In this document: in pieces, positions 46,421-58,224 of the stretch | Layout: every line of letters begins with the position of its first letter | Numbering within the stretch: the stretch's first letter is position 1 | Assembly: GCA_950295325.1 (NCBI GenBank) | Contig: OX485806.1 | Span: forward strand, 37,264,001-37,328,000 | Length of the DNA: 64,000 bases | Source: Polytrichum commune | Taxonomy: Eukaryota > Streptophyta > Polytrichopsida > Polytrichales > Polytrichaceae | Reading direction: 5' to 3' | The notes under the pieces: model-generated | Told to the model about the DNA's origin: nothing | The model's database searches: none | Seen by the model: only the letters and a program-made list of their open reading frames with translations | Made by a program: the position numbers and the translations under genes

Positions 46421-48244
46421 AGAGGTGTGTCATGAGCGGAGTGCATTATGGAATTTGAGGGCACTTGCACGAGGGTGGGAGTTGGAGGACAAGTGCCCTT
46501 AACTTCCATATCGCACAACCTTGATGGGTATTCCCTTGCATAACAACCATGTACGATGGACATTACGGCATAGAGCATTGTAAAATGGCATTACGTGTAA
46601 CCTTAAGAGAGCAGATCCTCTTGAATAACGGATATATTTTGGAGAATGCAAACCATTACTAGGTCTTTATATTCAATTAAACAACTTCTTGCACTGCTTG
46701 ACATATTGCACAACATCGACTTCAAGTGTCACAATCTTTAAACTGTACAACTCCAAGGAATCACTTGATTTTGTACATACCAGGCTTACTAGAGAAAAGT
46801 AAGTTATTTTGATATTGGACTTCTCTTCCTAACATATGATTTGAATAACTTGAAGGTGTTTCCTAGTTTAAAATACGATTTCCAGGCTAGATTTGATTGG
46901 GTCTCAATCAATGTACAAATGACATGTGGCAAAATTTGAAACCATAATGATGTGCATAAAGCTGGAGCGGCATTGCAAAATTATTGCCACCTCAGTTGAA
47001 TACTTGTGAGGTGTTTTGTGTAGGTGGTGGATGCATTCAAGACCATGGAATATGGTCACAACGAATTTCCCAAATATTATTAAGTCCAACTAACTGAATC
47101 TGATTATTACTGATTATAGATGACGAGAATGTAGTTTTCGGTGACTAACATTGCAGTTTTCACTGTTTAGAAAATTGGTTACATTATCCGCTTGGAGATA
47201 CATGTTAGGATGGGTTTGGTAAATTACATTGCTACTACTTTTAAATTGGCTACTAACCCTGCTCATCTGTGAGCAACAAGCATATTCAGCATGTCACTCA
47301 GTATTGTTCTAATTTTATGAAGATAAATAATTTTTTTGAAGTCATGCATTGTTTCAGATAATGTCCATGCATAATGCAGAGCTGGAGAGTGGGGATTATT
47401 GTAAACAAGCATACCTCTCATTCACCCAACATAAAGCCTTGAAATACTATGCAACCCGGAGATTACTTTTTTAAAGTTGATTTAACATTCGGATTAGTTT
47501 CAAAAAATTTCAAATATAATCTACTTGAGATCATTTGAGATGAATTGGCAACAAATCTAGGAGGGGTCAAATTTTTATGTTGGATGGATGAGAGGTACAC
47601 TCATATACTATAATTCCCTCTCTCCATGCAAAGCTCTGTAAATATGGTGTCAATCTTATGATCTCCTACTATACAGGTGAAATTTAAGAATTTTAAGGTT
47701 TAAACAACTACCGGTCTATAGTGGCATTCCAAACAAGCTCATGAGTAATCTGTCAATACTAAGGCTTGCAACCCTACTATGAGCACTTCCAACTACACAA
47801 ACAGTTTTTGGTTTGGATTGAATCGGGAATGTCTCATCCAGTTAGCCATCATGAATCACGGAGATTGTTAAGAATTGAAGGTAAAACCGTCACTTTTAGT
47901 GTTGACCATATATATGATTATATGATAATTATATCTACAATACTTTTATTACCTTTTGTTACCAATTGACAAGGGATTCCAATGCACCAAAGTATGTTTT
48001 CTTTGAATTCTTTATGCAAAAGTTATAAGGGTTTAAATATTTACCAATAGATGATTCAAAAACAACCCTAGAGTCTGATGATTCCCAAATTAATATGCAC
48101 TTATTGGGCAAGATTTTAGGGTGTTCATTTTGGGGTGGGATCTTGGATTTGGCATTCTCTACCTTAAATCAACTTTCAGGGTTAGAGATGAGATGCAAAA
48201 GATATAGGAGGTCAAAGTCAAGATTTTTTATCTCTTGGAGTACG

Positions 48245-49290
48245 CCCTCCATATTGTGTTAATGATTGAATTTAATATGATGCCCACATCTTGAGCACAT
48301 AGTTCAGTCTCATTGTAATACATGTCTTTTTGGTGTCCACTCTTAAATAAAAAAAACCCTAATCATATACCAATTCATAAGAGTGACACATAATATGGTC
48401 CACACAACCAATGCCTTTGAGAGTCATGTGTTGGTCCATGTCAACCATATGTGAGTGTATGCTTAGGAAGGAGGCCATAGACCATACAAAACAAGTTTTT
48501 TGAAGGCATTACGTGGGCATTATGTCACAATCAAACCAACCCAAGAGACTTCTCCAACATAGTTTCATGCTCTTTTTTCTCAGATCCCAATGACCTTATA
48601 TGTATGGTTTTTGGTAGTAAATTAAACTTTTTCTAGATGTCTCCAGAAATAAAATAAAAGTCCACACGTCCACACACCTATAGTGACACATGGACAACAC
48701 TAGCTTTTATCACCTCGTCTTCTCATTTTGATTGCCATTGTAGATGAATCTTGGGAGTCATCTTAGCCATCTTGGGGTTGTCGCCTCCCTCAATGTGCAC
48801 ACCAAGGAGTTGTCTTGCTTTGACTCCCAGTGACCTCATATGATACTTGGCAATGAAATAAAATCTTTTTCATTTGATTCACAAAAATGAAAAGGGCCTA
48901 CACACCTTATGTGTGAATATCTAATCATGAGTAGCTAGCCTTCATCCACCCACTATATACACTCGATCGTGAAAATCCATCCACATCTTATCCTACCCTC
49001 ATACTCATCTACATCCCACCCTCATACACATCTTATCCCACCCTACAATATCGTAGAGTGACACATGGAACAATACTTATTTTTATCACCAAGCATCTTC
49101 TCTCTTTTATTGGCTTACTTCATCATGCACTCAAGAGTCGTCTTAATCTTCTTGCGATCGTTTGGTTCCACCGTGTACACCCCATAGAGTTGCTACTCTC
49201 CCTCCAAGTCCCAGTGATCATCTTGCATGGTTTTTGACGATGGAATAAAGTGATTCATTTGTCTTTATTACAACAACAACAACACAAATA
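48245..49290. repeat. R1 copy followed by several R3-related fragments
   Basis: 48245-48405 is an R1 copy on the minus strand (CTTGAGCACATAGTTCAGTC, CATGTCTTTTTGGTGTCCACTC). Then versions of CCCAGTGAYC..GGTTTTTGGCAATGRAATAAA with a following TTCAT occur near 48585-48630, 48825-48880 and 49200-49260. GAGTAGCTAGCCTTC occurs at about 48931 and 49330. The stretch is a pile-up of related repeats without a gene. Confidence 0.5.
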
Positions 49291-50197
49291 CCCCATATAC
49301 CTTCTGCGTGAGTAAGCAGGGTATCAATATGAGTAGCTAGCCTTCAGGCTTCATCCCTCCCCCAATCTAAAATCGACGGTGAAAATTGATCCACGTCTTA
49401 TCCCACCAGGCTCAAACTCATCCGCGTTGCTAGCCTTCCAATCCTTCGGTATCACCCTGCCGGCCCCAGGGAGTAAATGTATGGTGCCCATGATACGAGA
49501 AAATCATTGCATCATTGCTTTTGGGCTCCACCGCATTGAATGTGCAGTGTCATCAAAGCTCTCACCGCCATGCCAGCTTCATAGCTCCCATGATGCTTTC
49601 TGAGTCATCACAACTCATGAAGCCTCCCTCCCAAATGAACTGAAATTATTCGCAAAGAGAAGAAAAGAAAAACCTAAGTTACAGGTTTAGGGGATGATGA
49701 TGAGTGTTCACCTTTGCAGCAAAAAGATGCCCGTGACAGTAAGCTTTCTACACCCGAGTTCAGGCTGATATTGTCTCTCTCCCAGAATACATGTTGCACT
49801 CAAAAGAGTGAGGTTTGCGACATGAATGCAGAACGACTAAAGCCTCGGTTTGATTCTTTGTGACTGAGTGTTTTATGGTAGGTATACCAAAACCAGCACA
49901 TAGCCTAAACCTAATACACAAACTAAAAATCAACACAGTGTGTGTGTTTAATCCACACATGTGACATGTATGATGATGGTACATAGTGATGGTCTTAGGT
50001 TTGGAAACAATTATGGGTACGTACTTTAGATTGGCCATGTGTGCACCATGAGGTAGATTGAGATCTTGAGGTCCGGATATTTGGGGTTGTAGATAACATT
50101 TTCAAGTGTCCGGTAGGTGGACTCACATAGTTTAAAGACACGTATAGTTGTTGCATTGGCGAAGGCACAACCTTTCTTAAAATCATCAAGATATACA

Positions 50198-50376
50198 CAT
50201 AACATTATTAAGCAATGTGCGTTCATTCATGTGGGCTTTAAGAATATAATCATGGGATGCCCCAACCTAATGTAAGGAGACTCATACTAAGTTTGAATTT
50301 GCACTAGGTTGGGGCATTCCATGGTTATATTCTCAGGGCTTACATGAACGTACACACATTGCTTAATAATGTTATG
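50198..50376. repeat. Long imperfect hairpin with 75-nt arms and 29-nt loop
   Basis: The left arm 50198-50272 and the right arm 50302-50376 are reverse complements at 64 of 75 positions with no gap. The outer 22 bp are perfect (CATAACATTATTAAGCAATG then TG). Six of the 11 differences are G:U pairs in plus-strand RNA. The structure could be a foldback or MITE-type element, or an evolving small-RNA precursor. No clear target duplication is visible at the ends. Confidence 0.8.
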
Positions 50377-51136
50377 CATGAGAATCGAAATAAACAATGA
50401 AGTTTTTGAAAGGCTCTCCACCCAACCACAAAGAAGGAAGTCATGCCCTAAATTGATACTCTTCCTCTCACCCCCAAGCCTCTCTATTGATATGTAAATT
50501 GCACTTGTAGTCTCTTGATGCTTTGGGTCAAGATACTGAAATACCAATCACTTGCCAGTTGTTCATCTACTTGAATATAGAATGGCTTAAGGTCAATGAT
50601 CACTAAAGACCTTTTAGTTTGAACTACCTTGGACTCTTTGAATTCCAACATGAGATACTATCGTCTTCCAACATCAATGTCGATGGTTCCTACATGATCA
50701 AAGATTTTCAAAGTGTTTATGTTTGATTGCTTAGTTCATCATGTTTAGAATGTTCACAACTTGTTGAATTTATGTGATTCTTACGGATGATCCTTTTATG
50801 TCTCTCTCTCCCTCTCCCCCCCAACAAAATCCCGACGATCCCGGTGATGCTTTTGTCAATGAAGTTTAAAAAATCATATTTCTCCAAAATTTTATTATTT
50901 TATTTCAGCTTGATTACTGAGAGCTGAGCGTTGGGTTTGTAAAACCCCGGGAGTTGCCGCTGTTTATTCTAACACCAGTGGCAGTCTGGTCCAGCGGGGC
51001 TTATGAAGGCCTGAACTGTAACCATGGAATGTCGACCTTTTCTGTCAGAGTGCTCGAGATGCATGATGACATCCAGCTTCGAATACATACCAGGTCAAAA
51101 CTTCAAGCCTTTTTGCTCTGCCTGCATAACGATACT

Positions 51137-51165
51137 TATTTATATATTTATATATATATATATAG
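51137..51165 (+). promoter_or_regulatory. TATA-rich promoter region of the BURP gene
   Basis: A TATATTTATATATATATATA tract lies about 260 bp upstream of the BURP start codon and is followed by a C-rich stretch. A start site some 30 bp downstream would give a 5' leader of about 230 nt. The exact TATA box cannot be fixed inside the repeat. Confidence 0.4.
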
Positions 51166-51422
51166 CCCCCCTAGCTACTCCTCAGACTACCGCCTTAATT
51201 ATAAGTAGGACTTGAGCACCAGTGGAGCTCCAAGGATGCCATTCTCATCTCCTTGGAGTTGTTGCAGCGGATGAAGTTTACGTAGATAGCTCCATTGGAG
51301 ATCATCAACTGTAGTTGAATCATCTCATCTCAGTAGCTGGAGTTGCGGATCAACACCAGCAGCAGCAAGAAGGTGCTCCTGGCGATTTGGAAAAACTAGT
51401 GATTCCAACATCCGTTGCAGCG

Positions 51423-54313
51423 ATGGCAGGACATCATAGTAGGTTCATGGTTGGGTTCCTCATCATGCTCAACCTGGTAATTAACCTCCCTCATTCCCTT
51501 TTTGCTCCCTACTCTCAATTCCATCCTCAGCTACCACCTTGGGTTCAAGCTTTTGGATTCCTACATGGAACTCCGGGTCGCGGTGATGTTCTTGTATATC
51601 TTTTTGAGCAATGGATTAATGCAACTGGTTCATTCAATGCTCTTTAAAATGTTGTGTGAGCTTTGCATGCTTACCCTTACATGTCTTGTCTGTATGAATC
51701 TCTCTCTCTCTGTCTCTCTGTGGGGTCAGTGCTATTGTAACTTTTTTGCAAAGTAATAAGCCTGTTTCACAAAAATAAAAATAAAAATTTCAAGAAATGA
51801 AGTCAAGATGTGGAAATTGAAGCATTGAAATCATCGTCAGAGTGGTCTGATATCATGTTTCTTGAATGTTGCATTTTCGGCTTGTTGACTCTGGGATTCG
51901 ATCGACACATTGCAAGCAAGCCTAAGTTCTTGCTATATATGCTTACTATATCATGCTCAGAATTCATGATGATGAGTCCTTCTTGACGTTGTCCTTTCAC
52001 CAGGTCGTTGCAGTCGCAGTCATGTAACTATGGTTACAATGGTTTCGGAAATCATGACTCGATCCATGTGTTTCATCAGATTGTTGCAGTTGCCGTTTGT
52101 GGCTAAATGGTCTTTCGGAATTGAATCATGGCTTAATCCTTGTGTTACTTTCATCAGCTTGCAGTTGTTGCCTTTGTGGCTGCAATGGATTCGGAATGGA
52201 TGACTTAACCCAGATGACGTTTCCATCAAACTGTTGCCATTGTGACGTGGCTGCAATGGTTCCAATGATTTCCCATATGATGACATAACTCAACCCATAT
52301 GATGTTTCCATCAAACTGTCGCCTTTGTGGTTGCAATGGTCTCAATGGTTTCGGAATACACGACTTAACCCTTGTTTTTCATCAGCTTTTTGCTGTTGTT
52401 GTCATTGTGGTTGCCATAGTTGCAACGGAATCGAGGTTGATGACATAACCCATATGCTTTCATCAGATTGTTGCCGTTGAGGCTCCAAAGGTTGCAGTGG
52501 TTTCCATCAGGTTGTTGCAGTTGCAATGGTTGCCATGGTTTCAGAACACATAACTTAACTCTTGTGTGTTTACATGAACTTGCACTTGTTGCCATTGTGG
52601 TCTGCAAAGCTGCGATGGTTGCAATGGTTTCGGATACATGACTTAACGTTTCTGTTTACATCAGCTTGCAGCTCTTGCCGTTGTTCCTGCAATGGTCGGA
52701 ATGGTTTCGGAATATATGACTTTGACCCTTGTTTCTCATCAGCTTGCTTCCGTTTTTTCCATCGTGGCTGCCATAGTGGAAATGGATTCGGAATAGATAA
52801 CTTAAACCATATACTTTTATCAGATTGTTGACGTCGTAGCTGCAATGGATCAATGGTTTCGGAATGGATGACTTAAACTCATGTGTTTCCATCAATCTGT
52901 TGCCCTTGTAGCTGCAAAGGCTGGGATGGTTTCGGAATACATGACTCAACCCATACGTTTCCATCAAATTGTTGCCGTTGTGGCTGCAAAGCTTGCGATG
53001 GTTCGGAATGCATGACTTAACACTTATGTTTTCAACAGATTGTTGCCGTTGTCGCTACAATGGTGGCAATGGTTTGGGATGTATGACTTAAGCCTTATCC
53101 TTCCATTGAAAGGTTGCCGTTGTGGCTGCAATGGTCGCAATGGTTTCGGAAGACATGACTTAGCCCTTGTTTTTCATCAGCTTGTTGCCGTTGTGGTTGC
53201 AAAGGTTGAGATGGTTTCGGAACACACGACGTAACCCACATGATGTTTCCATCAAATTCTTGCCGTTGTCATGGGCAGTGTAAAGGTAATTATTGCCATG
53301 GTTTCTGAAATGATCGATGACTTAACCCATCTGATGTTGTATGTATCATCCATCAGGTTGTTGCAGTTTTCGGTACTGCCGTCACTCCGGCGTTTCACCA
53401 CTGGGAGAAGACGCTCCCATCGGTGGCGATCCCCTTCACGCTGCGATCCTCCGTCTCCCCACTCGATGGCACTCCAACAGCGACCCGCTTCGCAACCGCA
53501 GTGACCCGCGGTGCGATCTTCCCCGCAACCACCGCCTCATTCTGCAAGGCAGCAGGTCTCCTCTGCGACCAAGACATCGACATCGCCATCTATGCATCCA
53601 ACAACCCCATCCACACCATCAACGACTTCCAGTTCGATTTCTTTCTCGAAACATCCCTGCAGATCGGCGCCACCATGAAACTCGATGAGAATCTCCACGA
53701 CCCCATCCCGAAGAGATCATTTCTTCCCAAATCGGTGGCCGACACTCTCCCATCGCTCACAAGTCCTAACCTACCCAAGCTGATGCAAACCTTCAACATT
53801 CAAGCAGGTAGCCGGATGGCAAACATCATGGCGGTTGCCGTGAGGTTGTGTGAGGAGCCTGCTCTACCCGGAGAACGAAGAGCATGCCCAACCTCGGTGG
53901 AGGCGATGGCTGAATTCGTCTCCTCCGAAGTCGGGAGTGATGTTGAGCTTTTGGCCACCTCCGGAGCCCCGGAGGTTATTACACCGGTGATGAAACCGTT
54001 GAAGCCCGTGAGGATTTTAGGGTTTACGAAACGGTCGATTGTTGAGGGGAAGCATATTGTGATTTGTCATAACTTGATGTTCCCATCGCAGATGTACTAT
54101 TGTCACCATGTCACTGGAACTAAAGTTGTGGAGGCGAGCTTGGAGTCCCAGGAGGACGGTTCAGTGATTCGGGGAGTTGCAGTTTGCCATCTTGACACCA
54201 CCATGTGGGCTTCGGCGCATCCTGCGTTTGCGTCCCTCAATATCCCAAGGGGAGCTGAAGCTTGTCACTGGACTGCACAGAATGACCTCATCTGGATGCC
54301 CAAAAGCAGCTAA
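51423..54313 (+). CDS. BURP-domain secreted protein
   Basis: Two exons, 51423-51476 and 53357-54313, join in phase to 336 aa. Exon 1 (18 codons) plus the first codons of exon 2 form a clear signal peptide, MAGHHSRFMVGFLIMLNL joined to VVAVFG. A short variable region follows, then the BURP domain from about residue 110. It has the paired Phe (FDFFLETSL), two conserved Cys (183 and 195), and four CH motifs at 255, 267, 295 and 321. The spacings (CH-X10-CH-X26-CH-X24-CH, then Trp331) fit the family signature. BURP proteins are plant-specific apoplastic proteins linked to cell-wall pectin and stress responses. Recent family work shows copper-dependent peptide cyclisation by some members. No internal repeats or core peptides occur here, so the subfamily is open. 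The 1880-bp intron is mostly a minisatellite. Reading through the donor leaves an open frame to 51647, which I regard as intron. Confidence 0.92.
51990..53366 (+). repeat. Minisatellite (about 72-bp unit) filling the 3' part of the BURP intron
   Basis: About 19 units can be followed by the anchor CATCAG or CATCAA, usually followed within 10 bases by TTGTTGC. Anchors lie at about 51999, 52073, 52152, 52224, 52309, 52380, 52461, 52505, 52573, 52659, 52737, 52819, 52890, 52962, 53033, 53104, 53175, 53250 and 53351. Typical spacing is 71-86 bp, with one short unit of 44 bp and a last gap of 101 bp. Each unit also has GTGGCTGCAATGG, GGTTTCGGAA and ATGACTTAACCC. The last anchor is the real splice acceptor (CATCAG/GTTGTTGCAG). 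The same 16 bases occur at 52505-52520. Confidence 0.85.
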
Positions 54314-54460
54314 ATTTTAAAAAATCCACAACTTCGACATATGGACATATCATTCAAGTTGCACGCAGGCAATTTAAAGGGTCTACTTCTACCAGCCTGG
54401 TTATTTCATACCGGTAATTTGCAAGTTGCAACAACACCAGCCGGCAGCAGCTATCACCAA

Positions 54461-54483
54461 CCCTAATCCTAATCCTAATCCTG
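54461..54483 (+). repeat. Short CCTAAT tandem repeat past the BURP stop codon
   Basis: CCCTAATCCTAATCCTAATC then CTG: four copies of a 6-bp unit resembling a degenerate telomeric repeat, in the presumed 3' untranslated region. Confidence 0.8.
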
Positions 54484-57223
54484 TACGTGATGGATTTTCT
54501 CGGCTGCCACTGGACCGCTCTTCGAAGTTCGAAGATTCGACACTCATGTACTATTGGCACACTGTGGTTTTGATGCTTTTTGGCATGCAGGGAGTGAGTC
54601 GGTTACTGTAACTTGTAGACTATGATTTGGGATGGTGATGATCACGATCAATATCCTCATGAATGTAGATGGCCAGTAATCTGCATGTAGTGATGATGAA
54701 TCTGTTTTTCAATGTCCTCACGGATTGAGATGTAGGGTAGACTTCGGATAGTTGATGTGTAGGTGAGATTAGCACTAGGGTAGGTAGTACTGACCAATTT
54801 TTGGGACCATTGAAGATTTATTTACCGAACCTCCCATTTTCTTTGATCAAGTGAAATTTTAAGCATCAGATTCTGGTTGTCAACCTCTCATCATCACTTC
54901 GCTTGCTCTGTGTTGACATGTATGCCGTGGATTGCTGTGATCTGTTTCAACACCTTTGAGTGCCAAAAGGCTAATTTCCACGTGAATTGAGCTAGTCTTG
55001 ACCAATGTGGACATGACATGTAGCAAAATTCTTCCAAATTTTTTAATTAGTTAATTTATTATTATTCTTTGGTGTTGGTGCAGACAGCACCCCACCGACC
55101 ATACATGCAATTGAGCAGTTAGCTAATGTACATTAATCTGTTAATTCCTTCATGGATGGTATTCTGCTCTTGCAAGTTTTGTCATCAGCTATTGTCACAT
55201 TCAGTATGCCATGCAACCAAGTACCTGTAATTTGCCTTGGATGATGTGTCCATATTTTCAAGTTCAAGGGGAGGTGGCCATGAAAGTTATTCATTGAATC
55301 TCCCTTTTCTGCCTGAACATCTTCTTTCCAATCTCTCATCAAATGATGTTAATCCACAATACATGTGTCATGAACGCCTCTCAATGCATCTTTAGCATAG
55401 CAGCTTAATATGATTTTTCTACTTGATCCACATTCTGTTTTGTACAATTTATGGCATTATATTTTCAAAGTTTACAACATGCTACTAGATTGGGATGTGA
55501 CTTTTTGGTAGATAACGATAGACAAAACTTCTTGTCATAGAAGGTAACACTACTTGACACCCAAACCAAGGTACTTGGAAAGAATTGATCAAGATTTCAT
55601 ATCATCCAGTATGAAGTGGGAACACTCAATTAGTATGACATTGTTAAAAACAGTTGGGAAAGAATTTGATGAAGTTTTCCCATCATCCATGCCAATATAA
55701 AGAGGGAATACACATTCAATATTGAAATGTTTTAGATGTCATACTAAAACCTATAGCCATTCAATAGTACATCATGCACTCACTTTCCCATTTCATGATT
55801 AATGGCCATCAAAAGTCTCCTATGATGAGAACCTTGTCTTGTTTTCATCATATTACAATGGATTATGGTGGTCATTGTTTTCGTCATAATATAATGGATT
55901 ATGGTGGTCATTGCAAAAAAAATTTGCTTATGTGTATGCTTTTGATTGGAAACGAGAACACACATTATCACCCATCATCAATGACCTTGTCATGACCCAA
56001 CCATTACCTCCAGTGAAAAATACGTGTCGCCCTATCATTGGTTGTAACCTGCACGTTGGTACCTACTACACTGTTACCGCAACTCGGTAGACTAGAATGT
56101 CACCCTTAGCCTGTGGTAGGGCTCTTCACATCCACTAGCTAGTTCACCAAACACCCACCTCGATGGAAGCCATGGGCTGAATTTATTTCCTCTTATGTGG
56201 ACATTAGCGCACATGCAGAACTCTCAATTCTTATTAATCACAACAGCTGATGTTGTATTAAAATACATTAACCCAAATCCCAACATTGAACCTAAAATCA
56301 CACTATACGATCATTATACATATAGGGGCTTCATATAGATCACGCTGGTACATACATACTAGGTTTTTACATTTTGTGTTGGATTTGGCTTTGCCTGCTG
56401 CCTTACCTGCAGAATACCAATACAAGATATCTACTTGAATTTGATCCAATGTCCAGGGACATTTTGGGCATAGTTGGTCGAAATCCGATTGTTCCAGTGA
56501 TTGGGGAGATTTTTGAACATAATCGGTTGAGATCCTAGTGTTTGCAAGTCCAACTGGTTACATGTTGACATCCTTCAGTTTTCCTTTATTAAATTAGGGT
56601 ATATTCTATAGATTCTTCTAAAACGATCGGTAATTTTCCTCCAGTTTAGAACTTCAACCGGTTATTTCTCAAACTCAACCAGTACATCGGTAACTAACTG
56701 CCGATTCTCCCTGATCATAGGAATGTTCCCAAGTTCAATCGGTTACATGTTGGCATCTTTCAGTTTTTCCTTCATTAAATTGGGGTATATTCCATAAAGT
56801 ACTCCAAAATGATCAGTAATTGTCCTGAAATCTTGAACTTCAATCGGTTATTTCTCGAACTCAACCAGTTCATCTGTAACAAGCAGCAGGTTCTCCCCAT
56901 TCATTGATTTGATCTGCCCCTTTTGTCGCCATTCCTGTATCATTCATTGGTATGCCATGCACTCACTTTTCGACTTCAAGAAAGGCAGCCATCAAAATTA
57001 TGCTCCCATGAGAGCCTTGTCTTGTTATCATCATAAAGCATTGAAGGATCGGAAAGTAGGGGACTTGCATAACGACCCTGCATTCCACCTGCAATTCTTG
57101 CAAGTCATCAGGCGATGAAACCCGTAAAACTTGGCCACCAAATGATAAGAAGATAATTTTACCGACACTTTGTATTGTGGACTATGTATGGCTACGGATT
57201 TGTAATGTGATTTGACCAATTTC
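54484..57223. other. Intergenic DNA with two local duplications
   Basis: No gene is seen. A tandem duplication with period 185 bp starts at 56556 and 56741 (GGTTACATGTTGRCATCYTT). A direct repeat is shared by about 55768-55870 and 56948-57045 (ATGCACTCACTTTYC.., GAGARCCTTGTCTTGTT). Confidence 0.5.
56556..56920 (+). repeat. Tandem duplication, period 185 bp
   Basis: Both units run GGTTACATGTTG, TTCATTAAATTRGGGTATATTC (first unit TTTATTAAAT), AACTTCAAYCGGTTATTTCTC and CTCAACCAGT in order. The phrase CGGTTA and related words recur throughout, so shorter subrepeats may underlie it. Confidence 0.7.
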
Positions 57224-57784
57224 ATGTCACCATACGGTACTCTATAATGTCACAAAGTGGACATTCTCTCTCAGCAGAATTTTGGGGTGACATTTCATTT
57301 ACCAAAAGTAGTAGTCACTGTTTGAAGAAGTCAATGCAGAATTGAGATTCATATTATTAGAATTTTTAATAAGAACAACATTATGTAATTTTTTTTAATA
57401 ATTTTTTATCTTTTTAAGATATTATTATAAACTATCTTATAATGAATTCATAAGAAGAATTGTGGAGAGCTAGGGGTCTGGATGGTGATTCTTGTGCAAT
57501 GAACTTGTAAGTTTTCAAAACAACTTATGGAGGTCTAAGTTTTACTAACTTTGACAGTTATGGTGTCATAGGGTTCTTCTCAATGTTCTCTTTCTATACA
57601 TGTTGCAACTTGCAAGTCTTCACATAATAATAATAATAAGAAGAAGAAGAAGAAGAAGAAGTCATAAACCCCTAGATGCTTTAGATGGGAGTAATCAAGA
57701 GTTGTTCTACGAAGAGTGGCCACCTTGGGAGCATAAGCTTAGAATGTCCACTTTGTGACATTGTAGTGCACAGTAAGGTGACAT
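57224..57784. mobile_element. TIR element of about 561 bp, family unassigned
   Basis: The ends 57224-57267 and 57741-57784 are imperfect inverted repeats of about 44 bp. They contain a 24-base block, AATGTCACAAAGTGGACATTCT with flanking CTAY, that differs at one position. The outer ATGTCACC also matches. Inside lies a trinucleotide run, (AAT)n then (AAG)n, at about 57627-57663. No transposase frame is present. I cannot define a target duplication, so the superfamily is open (a Mutator-like type is possible because of the long ends). Confidence 0.6.
57627..57663. repeat. AAT/AAG trinucleotide run
   Basis: AAT repeats change into AAG repeats in the interior of the 57224-57784 TIR element. Confidence 0.85.
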
Positions 57785-58224
57785 TATTTGAGTTTGTCAA
57801 AACGCACTAGTGAGAAGTGCCTATGAAGGCACTTTGAGAATTGGAGATTCTTACAATAGTCATGGATTTCATGTCCCCAAATATATGACTATGGTACATA
57901 GTGTTGGTTTTGGACTTACATACCTCAGGTTTGGTAGGTTTGTGAGATTGGGATAGTGTACAACGACTCCCTCTCGCCATCATGACTTAATTGACACATG
58001 TCAAATTTTCTAATGCAACTACTTTGCATATGCTTGAGCTTACATCTTTGAAAAGCATATTATTTGTAATTGGAGAATCATGATTATGATAAAGGCATCC
58101 AAAATTATTACAATCTTCATTTTGTCCCCAATGAATGCACCCATTGCCAACACATGTGAATTCTAAACATGTCACTTACAAAGTTGAAACAACCCAACTA
58201 GCTTGTGACGACACTTGGATTTTA

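Noticed and set aside
51477-51647. Open frame continuing from BURP exon 1 (WVQAFGFLHGTPGRGDV..)
   Set aside because: It is read-through past a GT donor. Splicing to 53357 restores a proper signal peptide and BURP domain, so this is treated as intron.
52097-53234. Several open frames of 60-100 codons on both strands
   Set aside because: They are translations of the 72-bp minisatellite unit and repeat the same words; no independent protein is supported.
51990-53366. CRISPR-like array of regular repeats
   Set aside because: The units are contiguous and diverged with no unique spacers, and lie inside a plant intron.
53395-53799. Minus-strand and shifted frames across BURP exon 2
   Set aside because: Shadows of the real coding frame, which carries all family signature residues.
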